Assembly: GCF_043290135.1 (NCBI RefSeq)
Contig: NC_134703.1
Coordinates: 108,262,005-108,326,004, forward strand
Length of the DNA: 64,000 nt
From: Rhipicephalus microplus
Taxonomy: Eukaryota > Arthropoda > Arachnida > Ixodida > Ixodidae
Reading direction: 5' to 3'
The notes beneath the pieces were generated by a model. The model did no database searches. It was given only the letters and a program-made list of their open reading frames with translations, and had not been told where the DNA came from. Both the position numbers and the translations under genes were made by a program. Shown in pieces: positions 33,466 through 45,015 of the stretch. The first letter of the stretch is position 1. Each line of letters begins with the position of its first letter.

Positions 33466-33537
33466 GCTGTGATAGCTCAGTGGTTAGAGCATCGAACGCG
33501 TTATTCGAAGGTTGTGGGTTCGATTCCTGCTCACAGC
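33466..33537 (+). repeat. tRNA-like sequence (tandem copy)
   Basis: Copy of 32997-33068 exactly 469 bases downstream, with one C-to-T change before the T arm. Confidence 0.75.
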
Positions 33538-33705
33538 TGGTAATTTTTTCATCCAATTTTCTTTCTTCTTTATTCTTATTTACATTTCATTGGTTCTAAT
33601 AACTTCCCCTGTACATTCCTTGGCATTACTGTCTGTCTGTTATATCTCATTAATATTGTGTTGAACCACGGAAATACGAGCCCTTAGGTATACACTTCTC
33701 TCCCT

Positions 33706-33840
<135 letters not shown>

Positions 33841-33841
33841 A

Positions 33842-33875
33842 GGCAGGCATGGTGGTTGAGTGGCCGTAGCGTTGC
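33842..33875 (+). repeat. Single copy of the GGCAGGC arm module
   Basis: GGCAGGCATGGTGGTTGAGT... GTTGC, one base different from the arm of the palindrome at 27021. It joins (TA)n to the left end of the Penelope-like element and carries an A-box match TGGTTGAGTGG. Confidence 0.85.
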
Positions 33876-33877
33876 GT

Positions 33878-34006
33878 ATAGTCTAGTAGATCCTCCATGA
33901 GCGGTCACAACGTGGTTTATTTCGACGTTTCGGCCTAGAGTCTGGCCTTCATCAGGAATAAAGGTACAGTTTGTTGGTGCTCAGCTTTATACAATCTCAA
34001 ATCAGA
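33878..34006. repeat. Penelope-like element, left terminal repeat
   Basis: About 129 bases, inverted relative to 37279-37408 with few mismatches; contains TTTCGACGTTTCGGCCTAGA. Confidence 0.88.
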
Positions 34007-34690
34007 GGGCAAGGAAAGAGGGAAAAAAAGGAAAGGAAAAAAGAAAAGAAAAGGAAAAAAAGAAAAAAGAGAAAAATAATATACGGTGGACGCCCCTCGG
34101 GTGCCCCCTTTCCAGTTTTCCTTCAACTTCCCCCCCCCCATCTATCTTCCCCCTCTCCGCTTCACCTTTCTGATGTCAGCCATGTCAGCGGTCTGTGTAT
34201 GTTTCCGTTCACTAGCGCATTCCTCCCGATCAGACGGCCTCCTGGCACTGGCGGTTCGGTGTGGGGCAAAAAAGAGCTTTTGAGGAAGTCCTAAGCCTTT
34301 CACTACTCGGGGTCCCGTAAACAATTCGTCGTAGAAGGACGGGGGCCGCGTATTGTGGCATAGGCTGGTCAGCGGGCATTTCAGGAAGTTCTAAGCCTTT
34401 AACTACTCCACGCCCTGTCAACATTTCGTCGTAAAAAATAGGGGTGCCCCGTATTGTGGTAGGCTGTGCAAGCGCGTGCAATGCGAATTCCTTGCCCGCT
34501 TCTAAATTACGCGTGTCGTGGGGGCCTCCCGGCTGTGCTCATGGTTGCTGTTGGGCATGTCGTGCATGGCACACTTGATTGGGTAGTAAAATAAAACAGA
34601 AAACAGACGACAGCTGCACTTAGGAAGAGTAGTTACATTTGGAATTGTTTTGGGTTGTCCAGCGCCCTTCGCAGCTGCAGTGCCGTGAAC
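34007..34690 (-). other. Non-coding 3' part of the Penelope-like element
   Basis: Purine-rich GAAAA tracts (34015-34080) and a C run at 34131. Two related phrases (GTCCTAAGCCTTTCACTACTC at 34288 and TTCTAAGCCTTTAACTACTC at 34389) form an internal direct repeat of about 100 bases. No ORF. Confidence 0.5.
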
Positions 34691-35228
34691 TCAGTTACTA
34701 TTTTCATTGTTGCCCTTATTGTTTTCTAATGCTTTAATTGCTGCAAGTGTACCAGGATTCTCATTTATTCCTCTATCGAGGGTGTTCAATCGGTGGATAA
34801 GGTATGACTCTCGTTGTTCACGTTCTCGATGTGATTTAAATCCCGTCTCTAAGAGCGTTACTGATAGTTTGTCGAATGCATGGTCGGGAAGATTGAGATG
34901 TTTTGATAGAGGTAGACTTGGGGCTGATTTCGCATGGGCTCTGTGATTATTGAAGCGAATCCCAAATGGTGTTTCTGTTTGTCCGATGTACTGCATACCA
35001 CACACGTTGCATTCGAGTAGGTACACCACATTAGAGGAATCGCATGTTAGGTTTCCTCGTCTGTTAATCAAAAACTTGGATTGCGTGCTGGTTGCTTTGT
35101 CTGTTTCTTGCATCGCTTTACATACAAAACATCGTGGCTTTAAGCAAGGGCGGCATGAATTATTGGGGGGTGATGTGTTAATTTGGGAGTGGACAAGGGT
35201 GTCTTTGAGGTTACGTGGTCGTCGGTAA
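34691..35228 (-). pseudogene. GIY-YIG endonuclease end of the Penelope-like ORF
   Basis: The C-terminal part of the ORF reads, on the minus strand, a cysteine cluster CRPCLKPRCFVCKAM, then NVVYLLECNVCGMQYIGQTE (the GIY-YIG core), GIRFNNHRAHAK (the conserved Arg-His helix) and REREQRESYLIHRLNTL with the expected glutamate. It ends at a stop near 34691. The upstream part is separated by the MITE at 35229-36038. The endonuclease nicks the target in Penelope-type retrotransposition. Confidence 0.88.
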
Positions 35229-36038
35229 TGGTGCATTCAGACGACGGACCGAATCCCGATGTGGTGGGACGGACGGCGTGTCACGTGACCTCACATCAGC
35301 GATTCCCCTCGTCCGCGACTCGTCCGCGCGGCTCGCGGACGGATGAACCCAACCTGTTTCTCACATCGGGATTCTGGCGGGGGAGAGCCGGTACTTCAGC
35401 GGAATAGCTTGGGGTCGGTGGCAACCAGTACACTTTTCGTCTGCTCGCGGCATGTCCTCCATGGCTCGCGGACAGCTGCATGACTGGTCGGCATCATCTA
35501 CGCTTGAGCATTGTTTACTTAGTTTCCGGAGACTTTGTTCCCAGGTGATTAAATGTGCAGAAATCACTTTTGGTGGTTCGGGAAATGTCACCGCCGTCGC
35601 TTAACACGCGAGATTCTTAGCCGTCATGGTGGTGAAATATTCCAACTTCTGCAACCGGCGACGTGCCGCTTCTAAAAAAAAAAAAAAAGGCGGGAGACAC
35701 GTTTAGAAGTTCTACAAGCGGGGAATAATGTAGTTGAAAGAATATCCTGCTAGCAACTCCCTTTTTTCCTGAAAGAATAACACTACTCGTTCATTTGTCA
35801 CAACACGACAGACATCGCAGCCAAGCTTCACTTCTTGCGGGCATCCATGTTGAATACTCTCAAACTGGTCTGCTGCCAGCGGGCGCAGGTGAGCGCCGAA
35901 TCTGCTGTCGAGGGTAATCCGGCTGTTTTCCCCTAGGACACCGTCCGTCGTGTGGATGCGCCTACAGGCGGACCATCCGCGGATTAGCTGTCCGCGTCCA
36001 AAACAAATCCGGATTCGGTCCGTCGTCTGAATGCACCA
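35229..36038. mobile_element. PIF/Harbinger-like MITE with TAA target-site duplication
   Basis: 810 bases with terminal inverted repeats TGGTGCATTCAGACGACGG at the left and its reverse complement at the right, extending about 27 bases with one mismatch. TAA lies on each side (35226-35228 and 36039-36041), the 3-base TWA duplication typical of PIF/Harbinger and Tourist elements. It has no ORF of note. It splits the Penelope-like ORF, so it inserted later. Confidence 0.85.
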
Positions 36039-36041
36039 TAA

Positions 36042-37278
36042 ACGACGCCTGGAGCGGATGGGAATGCGCGTTTCAGACGTTCACTTTGTTCCAGAATGTT
36101 GTAATGTCGTTTAAGGATTTTGTTTACATTGGGGAAGTTTGTGCTGTAAATCAAGCAGAGGTTTGTTCGTTGTGGGTCTTCTCGTGGTGGTCGCTTCATA
36201 AGTAAGTCTTCACGCTTTAGTTTTCTCGCTTTTTGAACAGCGTCATTAATTACATGGGGGGGGGGGATATTTTTGTTGCTCGAGCATAAGTTTTAGCCTC
36301 TGTGAGCTCGTGTCGAAGTCAGCGTCTCTAGAGCAGATTATTCGCTTAAACCGGTGAGCCTGGCTGTATGGAATACTGTTTTTACAGTGGCGTGGGTGAT
36401 CGCTTTGGTAATGAAGGTATTGTTGTCTATCCGTTGGTTTGCGATATAGGGTTGTAGAGAGCTTCTCTTCTTCTATCGTTATGGTAACATCAAGAAAATT
36501 TACGGTAACTTGCGAGTATGTGTGTGTGAAGTGTATGTTCAGATGTACAGCATTGTAAGTGCCTATAAAGCTGAGAAGTTCGTCCTCACTGTGGGTTCAA
36601 ATAAGAAAGATGTCGTCTATGTATCTTCTGTATAACATTGGTTTCAAGGAACTTTGTGCGAGAAATTCAGATTCTAGTTTTCCCATAAATATGTTGGCAT
36701 AATTAGGTGCCATTTTGGTGCCCTTAGCGGTCCCGCTGATTTGTCGAAAATACTCTTGGTTAAACTCGAATGAATTTAATTCGAGGACCATCCTCGTCAA
36801 TGTTGCAATGGCAGAGAAATCTGGGGTGTTAGATTGTCTATGGTTTGTGTACATGTTTTGTAATGCAGCTATGCCGTCATCGTGAGGAATATTTGTATAT
36901 AATGAAGAGACATCAAGAGTAACCAAGTACGAGTTTTTCGGCACACAGATACCTGCAATGTCTCGAAGAAAATGTGTGGTGTCTTTTATGTACGACGCGA
37001 AAGTGCATGGAATGTGGCTTATTAGTTTGTCCACGTACCCTGATATGGGTTCAGTTATTGTACCGATGCCTGATATGATTGGTCGACCTGGGTTACCGGG
37101 TTTATGAATTTTCGGGAGGATGTAGAAGCGACCTGGACGAGGGTATGCTGCTTACATCAGTTTGTGGTCAGTGTTGGTTATCTTTTCTGCGTCCAACAGT
37201 TTCTTTAGTTCTGTTGATACGATACGTTTGTATTCGTCTGTCGGATCACCTGGGAGGCGTTCGTAAAATCTTGAGTCG
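36042..37278 (-). pseudogene. Reverse transcriptase part of the Penelope-like ORF
   Basis: The RT lies at 36597-37034 on the minus strand: KNSYLVTLDVSSLYTNIPHD, EYFRQISGTAKGTKMAPNYA and the catalytic LYRRYIDDIFLI (YIDD). An RT N-terminal fragment (ILPKIHKPGNPG-like) lies upstream to about 37270 and has an in-frame stop near 37151. Downstream there is a stop near 36597, and a run of G at 36257 disrupts the frame. The RT/endonuclease linker continues to 36042 (RTNLCLIYSTNFPNVNKILK). Confidence 0.88.
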
Positions 37279-37400
37279 TCTGATTTGAGATTGTATAAAA
37301 CTGAGCACCAACAAACTGTACCTTTATTCCTGATGAAGGCCAGACTCTAGGCCGAAACGTCGAAATAAACCACGTTGTGACCACTCACGGAGGATCTACT

Positions 37401-37408
<8 letters not shown>
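37279..37408. repeat. Penelope-like element, right terminal repeat
   Basis: Inverted copy of 33878-34006; directly followed by (TA)n. Confidence 0.88.

Positions 37409-37475
<67 letters not shown>
37409..37475. repeat. (TA)n microsatellite
   Basis: About 67 bases of TA units between the Penelope-like element and the diverged tRNA-like repeat. Confidence 0.93.
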
Positions 37476-37478
<3 letters not shown>

Positions 37479-37496
37479 TCACCGCCATGGCTACAA

Positions 37497-37784
37497 ATGG
37501 GTCTGACTGACACTCCTACAAATTCACACATAAACCAAATAAAGTGGCTGGGGGGGTAGCCGCCGTGATAGCTCAGTGGTAGAGCATCGAACGCGTTATT
37601 CGGTGGTCGTAGGTTTGATTCCTGTTCACGGCAAGTTATTTTTTCACCCACATTTCTTTCCTCTTATCTGCATTACATTGGTTCTAATAACTTCCCCTAT
37701 AGATTCCTTGATTTATTGTCTGTTAGATCTCATTAATTTTGTGTCCAAACACGTAAAAGCGAACCCTCAGGTATACAATTCTTT

Positions 37785-37786
<2 letters not shown>
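37497..37786 (+). repeat. Diverged copy of the tRNA-like repeat
   Basis: Matches the right unit of 32860-33180, including the AATAACTTCCCCTATAGATT phrase. The tRNA-like part is 37562-37632 (GCCGTGA acceptor, A-box TAGCTCAGTGG, B-box changed to GGTTTGATTCC). Confidence 0.8.

Positions 37787-37858
<72 letters not shown>
37787..37858. repeat. (TA)n microsatellite
   Basis: About 72 bases of TA units. Confidence 0.93.
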
Positions 37859-37861
<3 letters not shown>

Positions 37862-38226
37862 TTATTTGTCCAACATTCCTTTGACGGTACTTATTTGTGT
37901 TATACAATCATATAAATAGTTAAAATTTTTAGGCCCTGATGAATACCCATATAAAAATAATTATACATGATGGCATGTTTTATTGTTACGCTTTTATTTC
38001 TTCTCTTGCGCATTTACATGTCTCTTTCACACATATGACTCATACTCAGTTATGAGTGATTGTCGATATCCGCTGACTGTTTCTTAGATGACGAAGATGA
38101 CATACGAAATTTTAATTCAATCAAAACTGTTTTGAAGGAACTTCCTGAGCCAACCTTATTATTTTATATGAGTTATTCCAACTTTTTTTGTCAAAAGGAT
38201 AAAAATCATCAACGCCAATGCTGGCG

Positions 38227-39358
38227 TGATTATATGTATATTTATTTATTTATTCAGTGATTTATTTTTAATTAATTAATTTATTTATTCACAATACGCT
38301 ACAGCCTCCTTATCGAGGCATTGTGTAAGGGGGCGATACATGGTAAAATAGGACACCTGTAAATATAGAAAAAGATGAATTCGAAACGGTACAATCTGGA
38401 AAGTCAATCCCCAATGTGGGTATGAGCCAAGATATCCTAGGCGACAAGACGAGACAAGACAAGTGCACTGTGATGTAATCGACTGCCAGAAGAGCAAGAG
38501 TAACACCTCAGTAGAAAAACTAAACAAAGGAAGAGCGTGCACGAAACACGAACCTAATTAACATTAACAGTCATTGACTGTAAAATAAAGAAAATTTTGG
38601 CAGCGTTTACAATGCTAACATGTGACATGATTAAACAATTTAAAACATAAGATAACACATCTAGAGAGAATGAATGAAAAATAACTACGTAAGGATGAAA
38701 TGTTCGAGTAAGCGGTAGTGAGAAGCCTTGCGATTTGGGATCGAAGTGATATCACCAGGGAGATTGTTCCAAAGCTAGATGGCATGTAACAGCGCAGAAC
38801 AATTAAACACCCTTGTATTGCCGAAGATGTGCTCGAAACTGCCCCGATTATGGAGCCGCCTAGACATGCGCAGTGGGGTTTTCAAAAATGGAGAATGAGG
38901 CCTGGTATTTTGAACATATCCATGAAGCAGGCATAAAAGGGAAACACACCGGCGAACCTGAAGAGGGTGCAGCAAATACAGGATCTTTGTTCGTAATTTC
39001 CGCTAATAAAACAAGTGGCACGGTTTTGAACAAGCTCTAAGTGAGTAATTAAGTAGGCTTGATTAAGGACCAACTAACTGTGGGCGAATGAAGGTAAGGT
39101 ACCCTAACTTGCGAACGGTAGGTGGCTATTTACGGAGGTTACGAAGAGTGTATCCAAGCGTTTGGGATGCTTTAGCACAGATAGCGGTAATTTGGGGGCG
39201 CCATGAAAGATTGTGAGTCATGTTTATCCCTGGATACTTGAATGACTGAACACGAGATATGACAGAGTTGTTAATGACGTAGCAAAAATCGGAGTTAGAT
39301 TGTTTGCGGGTGAAAGAAATGAGTTTACGTTTACAGAGTTCTATAGCATGAGCCATTT
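38227..39358 (-). mobile_element. 5'-truncated LINE (CR1/Jockey-like)
   Basis: The minus strand shows the end of a LINE reverse transcriptase: KLISFTRKQSNSDFCYVINN and SFKYPGINMTHNLSWRPQIT (39126-39356), then RVCFPFYACF-like and RMSRRLHNRGSFEHIFGNTR (38775-39070), and a presumed 3' region with TTTATTTATT repeats at 38235-38290. The frame has stops. Insertion ends near 39358. Confidence 0.75.
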
Positions 39359-42300
39359 TCCTCCAGAGTGGGTATTAGCCTGTCACGTAGCACTTCAACT
39401 TCTACGTCTCGAGGTGTCGCGCGACTCGAGGTGGCTCGAGGACAGTATTGCCGCGCGTTCTTATCGCGAATGTTCGAAGACCGCGTCGCTGCGCAGGAAC
39501 GAGTCTTCGAATGCCATGAGCTCCTCCAAGTAAGTCGCAATTCGTCCAACCTAAGTGTGCGTGAGCCTCTAATTCAGCACCGTGTCTGTCACGTCGGTGT
39601 CTTTTTCCTTGTCCCATGACGTGCTCGCGAATCCCAACTACATCTCCCCAAGCTCGTCTGACCCACTGCGGTTTTTTCCCTGTTCTTCCAGCACCACTCC
39701 ACGCTCGACGAAGTACAGCGCTGAAGAATACACCAAGTTCAAAGTTGACGTCGCTGGTGGCGTATCGTGAGTAAATGGAGCTACATCTCTACGTTGATGG
39801 CCGGAATCACTGGAGGGTGCTTCGATTACATTTAGCTATAACAATATGGCGCAGATTTTTGTAACTTAAAGGTGACTCGCACCACTTTTTCAGCATGGTC
39901 TGAAAACGCTGCCGGTCGGTAGTCGAGGATCCTGAGGAAACGCTAGCCGAACTATATAGCGCAGCAAGTGGCCTGGAATTTGAAATTATTTCCCTAAGTC
40001 AGCAAGAAATTGCCCCTATTATTTCTATAGATGATGTAATAGGCCCAATGACCACGCAATTTACCCTAATTCACGGCCGTTGCCTTACTTGAGCATCGAG
40101 GGCAGCATAATGAACTGCGGGAGGCCACCACGTGCCCAGTGTTCATCAAGTCCCTAGAAATAACTAAAGTAGGGTCATTCATGTCAGTGTGCAGGCACCT
40201 TGGATTCCTTGTACTTGGTAGTGCAAGCACCATCTTGTCCGTCCTCTGTCGCGTGTTTTATCTTGAAGGGAAGAAGAAGGATGGAAGGAAGAGCCTAGAA
40301 ATTGTGGCACACGCTCACGCTGGGGGATTGGTCAAGAACCGGGTAGTTCTAAGGCAATACTGTTATTTGTTAGCCCATGTTTTTTAAGCTAATTAGAGAG
40401 ATCAAGGGCAAAAATAAATATAAGAAATGAACAATCAGAACTAACGGATGTAGAAAATGAAACAGATGGTGTCAGAAAGAAAAATAAATAAATGAACGAA
40501 TAGAGCAATGAGAAAAAAGTAGTTTAGGAGTACTAATATGTTCTATAGTCTGAGTTCTTTTATTTTTTTGCTTGTGCCACGGCCATCGAAGCAAGCGCAC
40601 GCTTCAAAGCTACATCATCTTACCCTCTCTTTGTGCGCAAATAGTGGGTATGCCTGTGTCAGCAGTTTCCTGGCGGACAGCACACAGGCCTTGCTGCTGC
40701 TGGGGAAGAAGGCCGAGGCGACGAGGCGTGGTTGTCCCTACTATAGATTTTTTCCCTAGAGGCCTTAGACGTTCACAGTAAAAAAGAGCTGCGTTTTTGA
40801 AGAAAAAAAAGTGCTAAAGTTCATGACACACTCGTGACGTAACTTCCTATACTCATGCCATCCCTCCCTGCTTAGCTTCCAACACGCTCGCTTGGACGAG
40901 AGGAGAGAGAAAGCAATCACAGCGTGCGCCAAACCTCTGATTCCATTCATACGTGATGATTTCTAAAATGTATTGCAGCAATAGATTTGTGAGGCGACAA
41001 ACTCCTTTAGTGAGACCATTCGATAGTTACTTCAAAAAGTGGGGCAGGGCCCTTTCAATGCAAATCAGCCGGCAGATCACTATGTCGGTAGTAGTTGAGG
41101 ACATGAGATTTTCACCGGCAGTAAGCCTTTTAAGACAAGGCGCCGCTGCGCATTTCAAGTAGTGCGGCTTTCTTGACAGACTTGTAGAAAAAAAAAACGT
41201 ATTTGTGCCCAGCTTAAAATTGTCCCTTGATCGATTAAGGCTTCTCCAATTTTCTTGCAATTTTCTCCTTGATAGTTAGGCTTTGATTTTACTGAATTAC
41301 GTGAGAAGTTCAAGAATTAGTTTAGTAACTAAGGAGTTTCAAAATATGCAAGAAATTGACACGTTTTTTTCTAAAAGAGCTAAATGCACTTTAACTAAAA
41401 CTGAGGAAAAGGCACTTTTTTCTACTGAAAATATGGATGGGCCTGATGAAACAACTTTTTGCCAGTATGTTTTCCTTCCCTAAATACCACAAATCTATAT
41501 TGTGGCTAAAATCTACATAGCCCAATATCGCCTGTATTTGGCTCATATACATCGAAACATTTCATTTGGACATGAATGAGTTCATGAAATAAGTGTAAAA
41601 CAGTTCGAATGTACCGTATAGCAATATTTAGCGATATAGTTGTCATCATACTTGTGTTTATGTCGCTGCCGCGCTTCGACGCATAGGCGTACTGGTGATT
41701 ACTAGACTTGAAGAGCGAGTCGTCTTTCTTGGCAAAAGGGGCACTATTTTGGACTGTCACCAGTGTTTTATTGTTCCTGGCATTCAGTGAAGTCCTTGAA
41801 ACGTGTTCCAGTTAGTTTTATGACATGCCGCTTCGAATCACTTCTTCTTCTTCAAGGAATAGGTAGATGCCCGATATCTTTATTTCATACCCATTTGATT
41901 TGAAATATAACGAGTTAGAGTGAATTGAGGACAAGATACTCTTGCGCTTAAGTCGAAACGAATCACTAAGATGCAAAAAGAAGTAAGCAAGCCAGCCTCT
42001 TACTCTTTACAATCACGTTTAGTCGTTAAACATGAGGTCCTTAAGTTAGTTCCAACTCACCCTAGAAAACCTAATTGTGGATCGTAAATACGACAACAAA
42101 ACAAATAAGACACAAATAAAACATTTTGGGTAGGACTATGTTGGTTGTTTCAATCATGTTTGTTGGCAAAGTGCTGGTTTAACGATTGTGGGTGACTATG
42201 ATTGAAACAGTTGTAGTACTACTTAGCTCACTTTTGATTACAAACTGCCGTTCCGAGTTGATGTTGCATTAAGGAATAGCCCCGTTTTGATTTTAACTGT

Positions 42301-42676
42301 TCTAGAAATTAAACCGATGAGGCATGCTTTACGTTTCACTGAAATTTAGCCTACTCTCGGTTTCTGCATATGACGTTTTTTTTAAAAAAACGCCTCAATT
42401 GTCTGCTTCGAGTATTGTCTGCCTCAAGTGAATCCACACGGCTCTTAGATATTTTTAAATTTTGGCACAATTTACGTAAGCCACCAGCTATGTATTGTAT
42501 GTATTCGACGAATAACATCATAAATCACCGACCAATCACTATGTTCGTTGTGATCCTATGTACACATGTTTCTTTCGTGACGGCAGCTTAGTGCTCTCAC
42601 ATAGTATAATATATCGTACTCCGAATCGTCGAACATTTCTTCCAAACGCAAAACGAGGACTTCGAAGTAAAGACCG
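39359..42676. other. Intergenic or 5' intron of gene B, no gene recognised
   Basis: Long AT-rich stretch. Short open frames (for example 40139-40387, 41027-41260) have no recognisable motifs. A partial inverted repeat around TGTTTCAATCAT (42148) and ATGATTGAAACA (42199) is visible. Earlier exons of gene B may lie here but could not be identified. Confidence 0.4.
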
Positions 42677-42960
42677 TAGTTGTGGCATTGCACGTACGCG
42701 TCCGCTTCAGCTACGGGAGGTGCGGGGTTCGATCCCCAGTGCCGGCCGGCCACCCACCGGTAGCTAAACAGGGTACAGGCGGGCTTCGAGGGGCTGTGAC
42801 GCGTCACCCCAGTTATGAAGCTTACTCTTCCTGGATACACCCAACACGCTGCGTGGGGACTCGAAGTAAAGCTAAAGACCGTGAAGTGGGGGTCGTATTG
42901 GAAAACTTTATGCGCTGTATTAAGAACACAGAGACGACAATGATTATGCAAAAAAAAATG
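42677..42960 (+). repeat. tRNA-derived SINE with A-rich tail
   Basis: B-box region GCGGGGTTCGATCCCCAGTG, a body with GCCGGCCGGCCACCCACCGG, and an A-rich tail with GATGATGA at about 42948. A second GACTCGAAGTAAAG phrase (42659 and 42858) suggests a partial duplication. Confidence 0.6.
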
Positions 42961-43257
42961 ATGATTATCCAACTGTATATTTCATATCAGTATGATTAAA
43001 TAGCTGTACAAACTTCGCACGCATCATATACCGGTATCCCGGTGGAATAATGGAATGGCTTCTTACGGAAAAAGAACGCTCAATTGAGGCCTGCAGATCG
43101 TATTGAGCAGCAAATTTGCTCGTACCATCTATGTGCTGGGCGCTTATAACAAAGGCCCGTGCTTGATAGTGCACCTAACTGGTACGATCGCACTAGAAAT
43201 TTCGAAAGAGGTATGTATACGCAATCTCTTCTAATGTCATTTTAAATTTGCTTGCAG

Positions 43258-43316
43258 ACAAAGGAAGAGCGAGTCCTACGATTACCTGGTTATCTGCGCC
43301 GTGCTCATCACAGCAG
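43258..43316 (+). CDS. Gene B micro-exon: first exchanger helix
   Basis: A 59-base exon between acceptor TTTGCTTGCAG and donor GTGGGT. It encodes KSESYDYLVICAVLITA and ends in phase 1, which joins exactly to the phase 1 start of exon 45490-45706, producing a helix followed by ALKKLQRRIRFPYT. The gene A equivalent is the end of exon 12429-12554 (RAYYLALFAFLAISS). It is too short to appear as a long ORF and was found by looking for that helix. It is the most 5' piece of gene B that I can support; the first base completes a phase 2 codon, so another exon precedes it. Confidence 0.65.
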
Positions 43317-43487
43317 GTGGGTGACGTGTCACGTGCCAACCTTAAAAAAAAGCAGGTTTCTCATGTGCAGTGACTAAAAAAGTCCGCCTTCTCCCCAGGC
43401 GCCAATTAGGGTGTTAAGGTGGCCGTTATCATGAATTATAAGGCATACCAGCAATTTGTATTACTGGGAAAAATAATTTCGCGAGTT

Positions 43488-43570
43488 TATAAAACCGCAG
43501 GTGGTCGAAATACTCGGAGCTCTCAACTACGGCGTCTCACAATCTCATGGTGGTTTTGGGACTTTCAAAG
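43488..43570 (+). repeat. Ruka-like SINE 3' fragment
   Basis: GCAGGTGGTCGAAATACTCGG, then CTCAACTACGGCGTCTCACA and TGGTGGTTTTGGGACTTTC match the body of the SINE at 44760-45000. Confidence 0.7.
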
Positions 43571-44744
43571 CGAACAATTATTATGTTAAATATCACATCT
43601 TCAGATGTGGCAACTGTACCACCTCTAAAGACGCACGATTCTTTCATTGCATGATATTTGGATTCAAATTTGGTATGGTAAATACCAATGACGCGATCAA
43701 AAAGCGCCATTGGTAACTTTTTGTCAACAAATATGTTGTAACTTTTACTGTTTAAATACTTTGAACGACCCGGAAGCAGATGTTATAAACCAGTTATTCA
43801 ACAGGTGTAGATTATTCGGGACAAGAAGCATAATGAGGTAATGCCAATCAGTCCTGCATCTTCGAAATGTTTGCCTCGGTTCATGTCTCCTTGCGGACAC
43901 TGCAAAAAATTTCTTGTTTAAACAACCCGAAGGTACTGGGAATTCAGCTTTGTGTTTCCGTCAACCGATCATGCATTTAGAGGGCGTTGCGTAATGCTTC
44001 GCGCGTTGATCTGTCAGTTGACCAGCGGGATAAAACCAGCCATCTGTCATCAATAAGACACTTTTCTCGATTCTACTGCATGATCATCACAAGTGTACAT
44101 GGAGCCTTTTTGATAATCTGTTCCTCACGGCTGAGACAGACCGAGACGGAACGCTTTTCGACTAAACGCACCTCTACGAGAAATTGGAGGAATGCGTTGG
44201 ATGACTGGCTAAACCTCTTTTCGCGGTCCTGAACTCTGAGCCCATGCTTAATCCGGACACAGTCTTGCTTGCTGGATTTGTTTCGTGCCCGGCTAGTGCT
44301 TGATTTGTGTGTCTGGCATCCTTGGCTGCCACGCTAAGAAACAATTTTATGATGAGGACTGTGCAGCTTGCGGAGCTAAGCGAACTATACTCAAATTCAT
44401 ACATAAAATGCAATGATATAAAAGCTAGAGAGAATGGACTTTTTTCCGATGGTGCATTCGTACAAAGAAATAGTTCAAAGATTTTATCACCCGTAATGTG
44501 ATGTCTTCTTTTCGTATGAAGTTCTTTTATGCCTTAATAAACAAGACCCGTTTTTTCATGGTTGTGTTTAGATTGTTTTAGATTTCTTAGCGTCTCCTTG
44601 TTAACGTACTATGGCTTCCGCGATCAGTTTTGACAGCGTTCCACCGGAGCCAGTCACGGAGGCTGCATTAACAACGAGGAAGTCCAAGCGCGAGATGTGC
44701 GGACTGACACGTTTTGTTGACCAAACTTCTTGAATAACCTCCAC
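43571..44744. other. Intron of gene B, nothing recognised
   Basis: AT-rich intronic DNA; no coding motif recognised. Confidence 0.4.
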
Positions 44745-44759
44745 AGCGTAGCATCTGAT

Positions 44760-45000
44760 GCCCCGCCGCGGTGGTCTAGTGGATAAGGTACTCGGCTGCT
44801 GACCCGCAGGTCATGGGATTGAGTCCCGGCTGCAGTGGCTACATTTTCGATGGAAGCGCAAATGCTCTAAGCCCGTGTGCTCTGATTTGGGTGCACGTTA
44901 AAGAACCCCAAGTGGTCGAAATCTCCGGAGCCCTCCACTATGGCGTCTCTCATAATCATATGGTGGGTTTGGGACGTTAAACCATATATATCAATCAATC
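44760..45000 (+). repeat. Ruka-like SINE with target-site duplication
   Basis: Full-length copy: GCCGCGGTGGTCTAGTGG head, B-box-like GGGATTGAGTCCC, GGTGCACGTTAAAGAACCCC, and tail ATATCAATCAATC. It is flanked by a 15-base duplication with three mismatches, AGCGTAGCATCTGAT (44745-44759) and AGCGTCGCATTAGAT (45001-45015). Confidence 0.88.
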
Positions 45001-45015
45001 AGCGTCGCATTAGAT

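Larger units (their letters stand above)
32427..33705. repeat. Inverted and tandem tRNA-like repeat cluster
   Basis: A segment of about 320 bases (32427-32745) returns as an inverted copy (about 32860-33180), making a large foldback. The right part is then tandemly repeated with a period of 469 bases (33001 to 33470). Each copy carries a 72-base tRNA-like fold, flanks such as GATGGCGCTGACTGTCACTC and a fixed 3' phrase AATAACTTCCCCTGTACATT. A diverged fourth copy lies at 37497-37786. Confidence 0.85.
33878..37408 (-). mobile_element. Penelope-like retroelement with inverted terminal repeats
   Basis: Minus-strand reverse transcriptase plus GIY-YIG endonuclease, the combination that defines Penelope-like elements. 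The ends are inverted repeats of about 129 bases: 33878-34006 and 37279-37408 (TAGTCTAGTAGATCC at each outer end, CTGATTTGAGATTGTATAAA inside). The element is interrupted by a MITE at 35229-36038 and by stops, so this copy is inactive. Both ends abut (TA)n, the left through a short arm module. Confidence 0.9.

Noticed and set aside
32534..33537. Functional tRNA genes
   Set aside because: Cloverleaf is good, but position 33 is G, not U, and the copies belong to a longer repeated unit.
39368..39619. Arg/Ser-rich ORFs on both strands
   Set aside because: No motif, mutually overlapping, GC-biased local sequence only.
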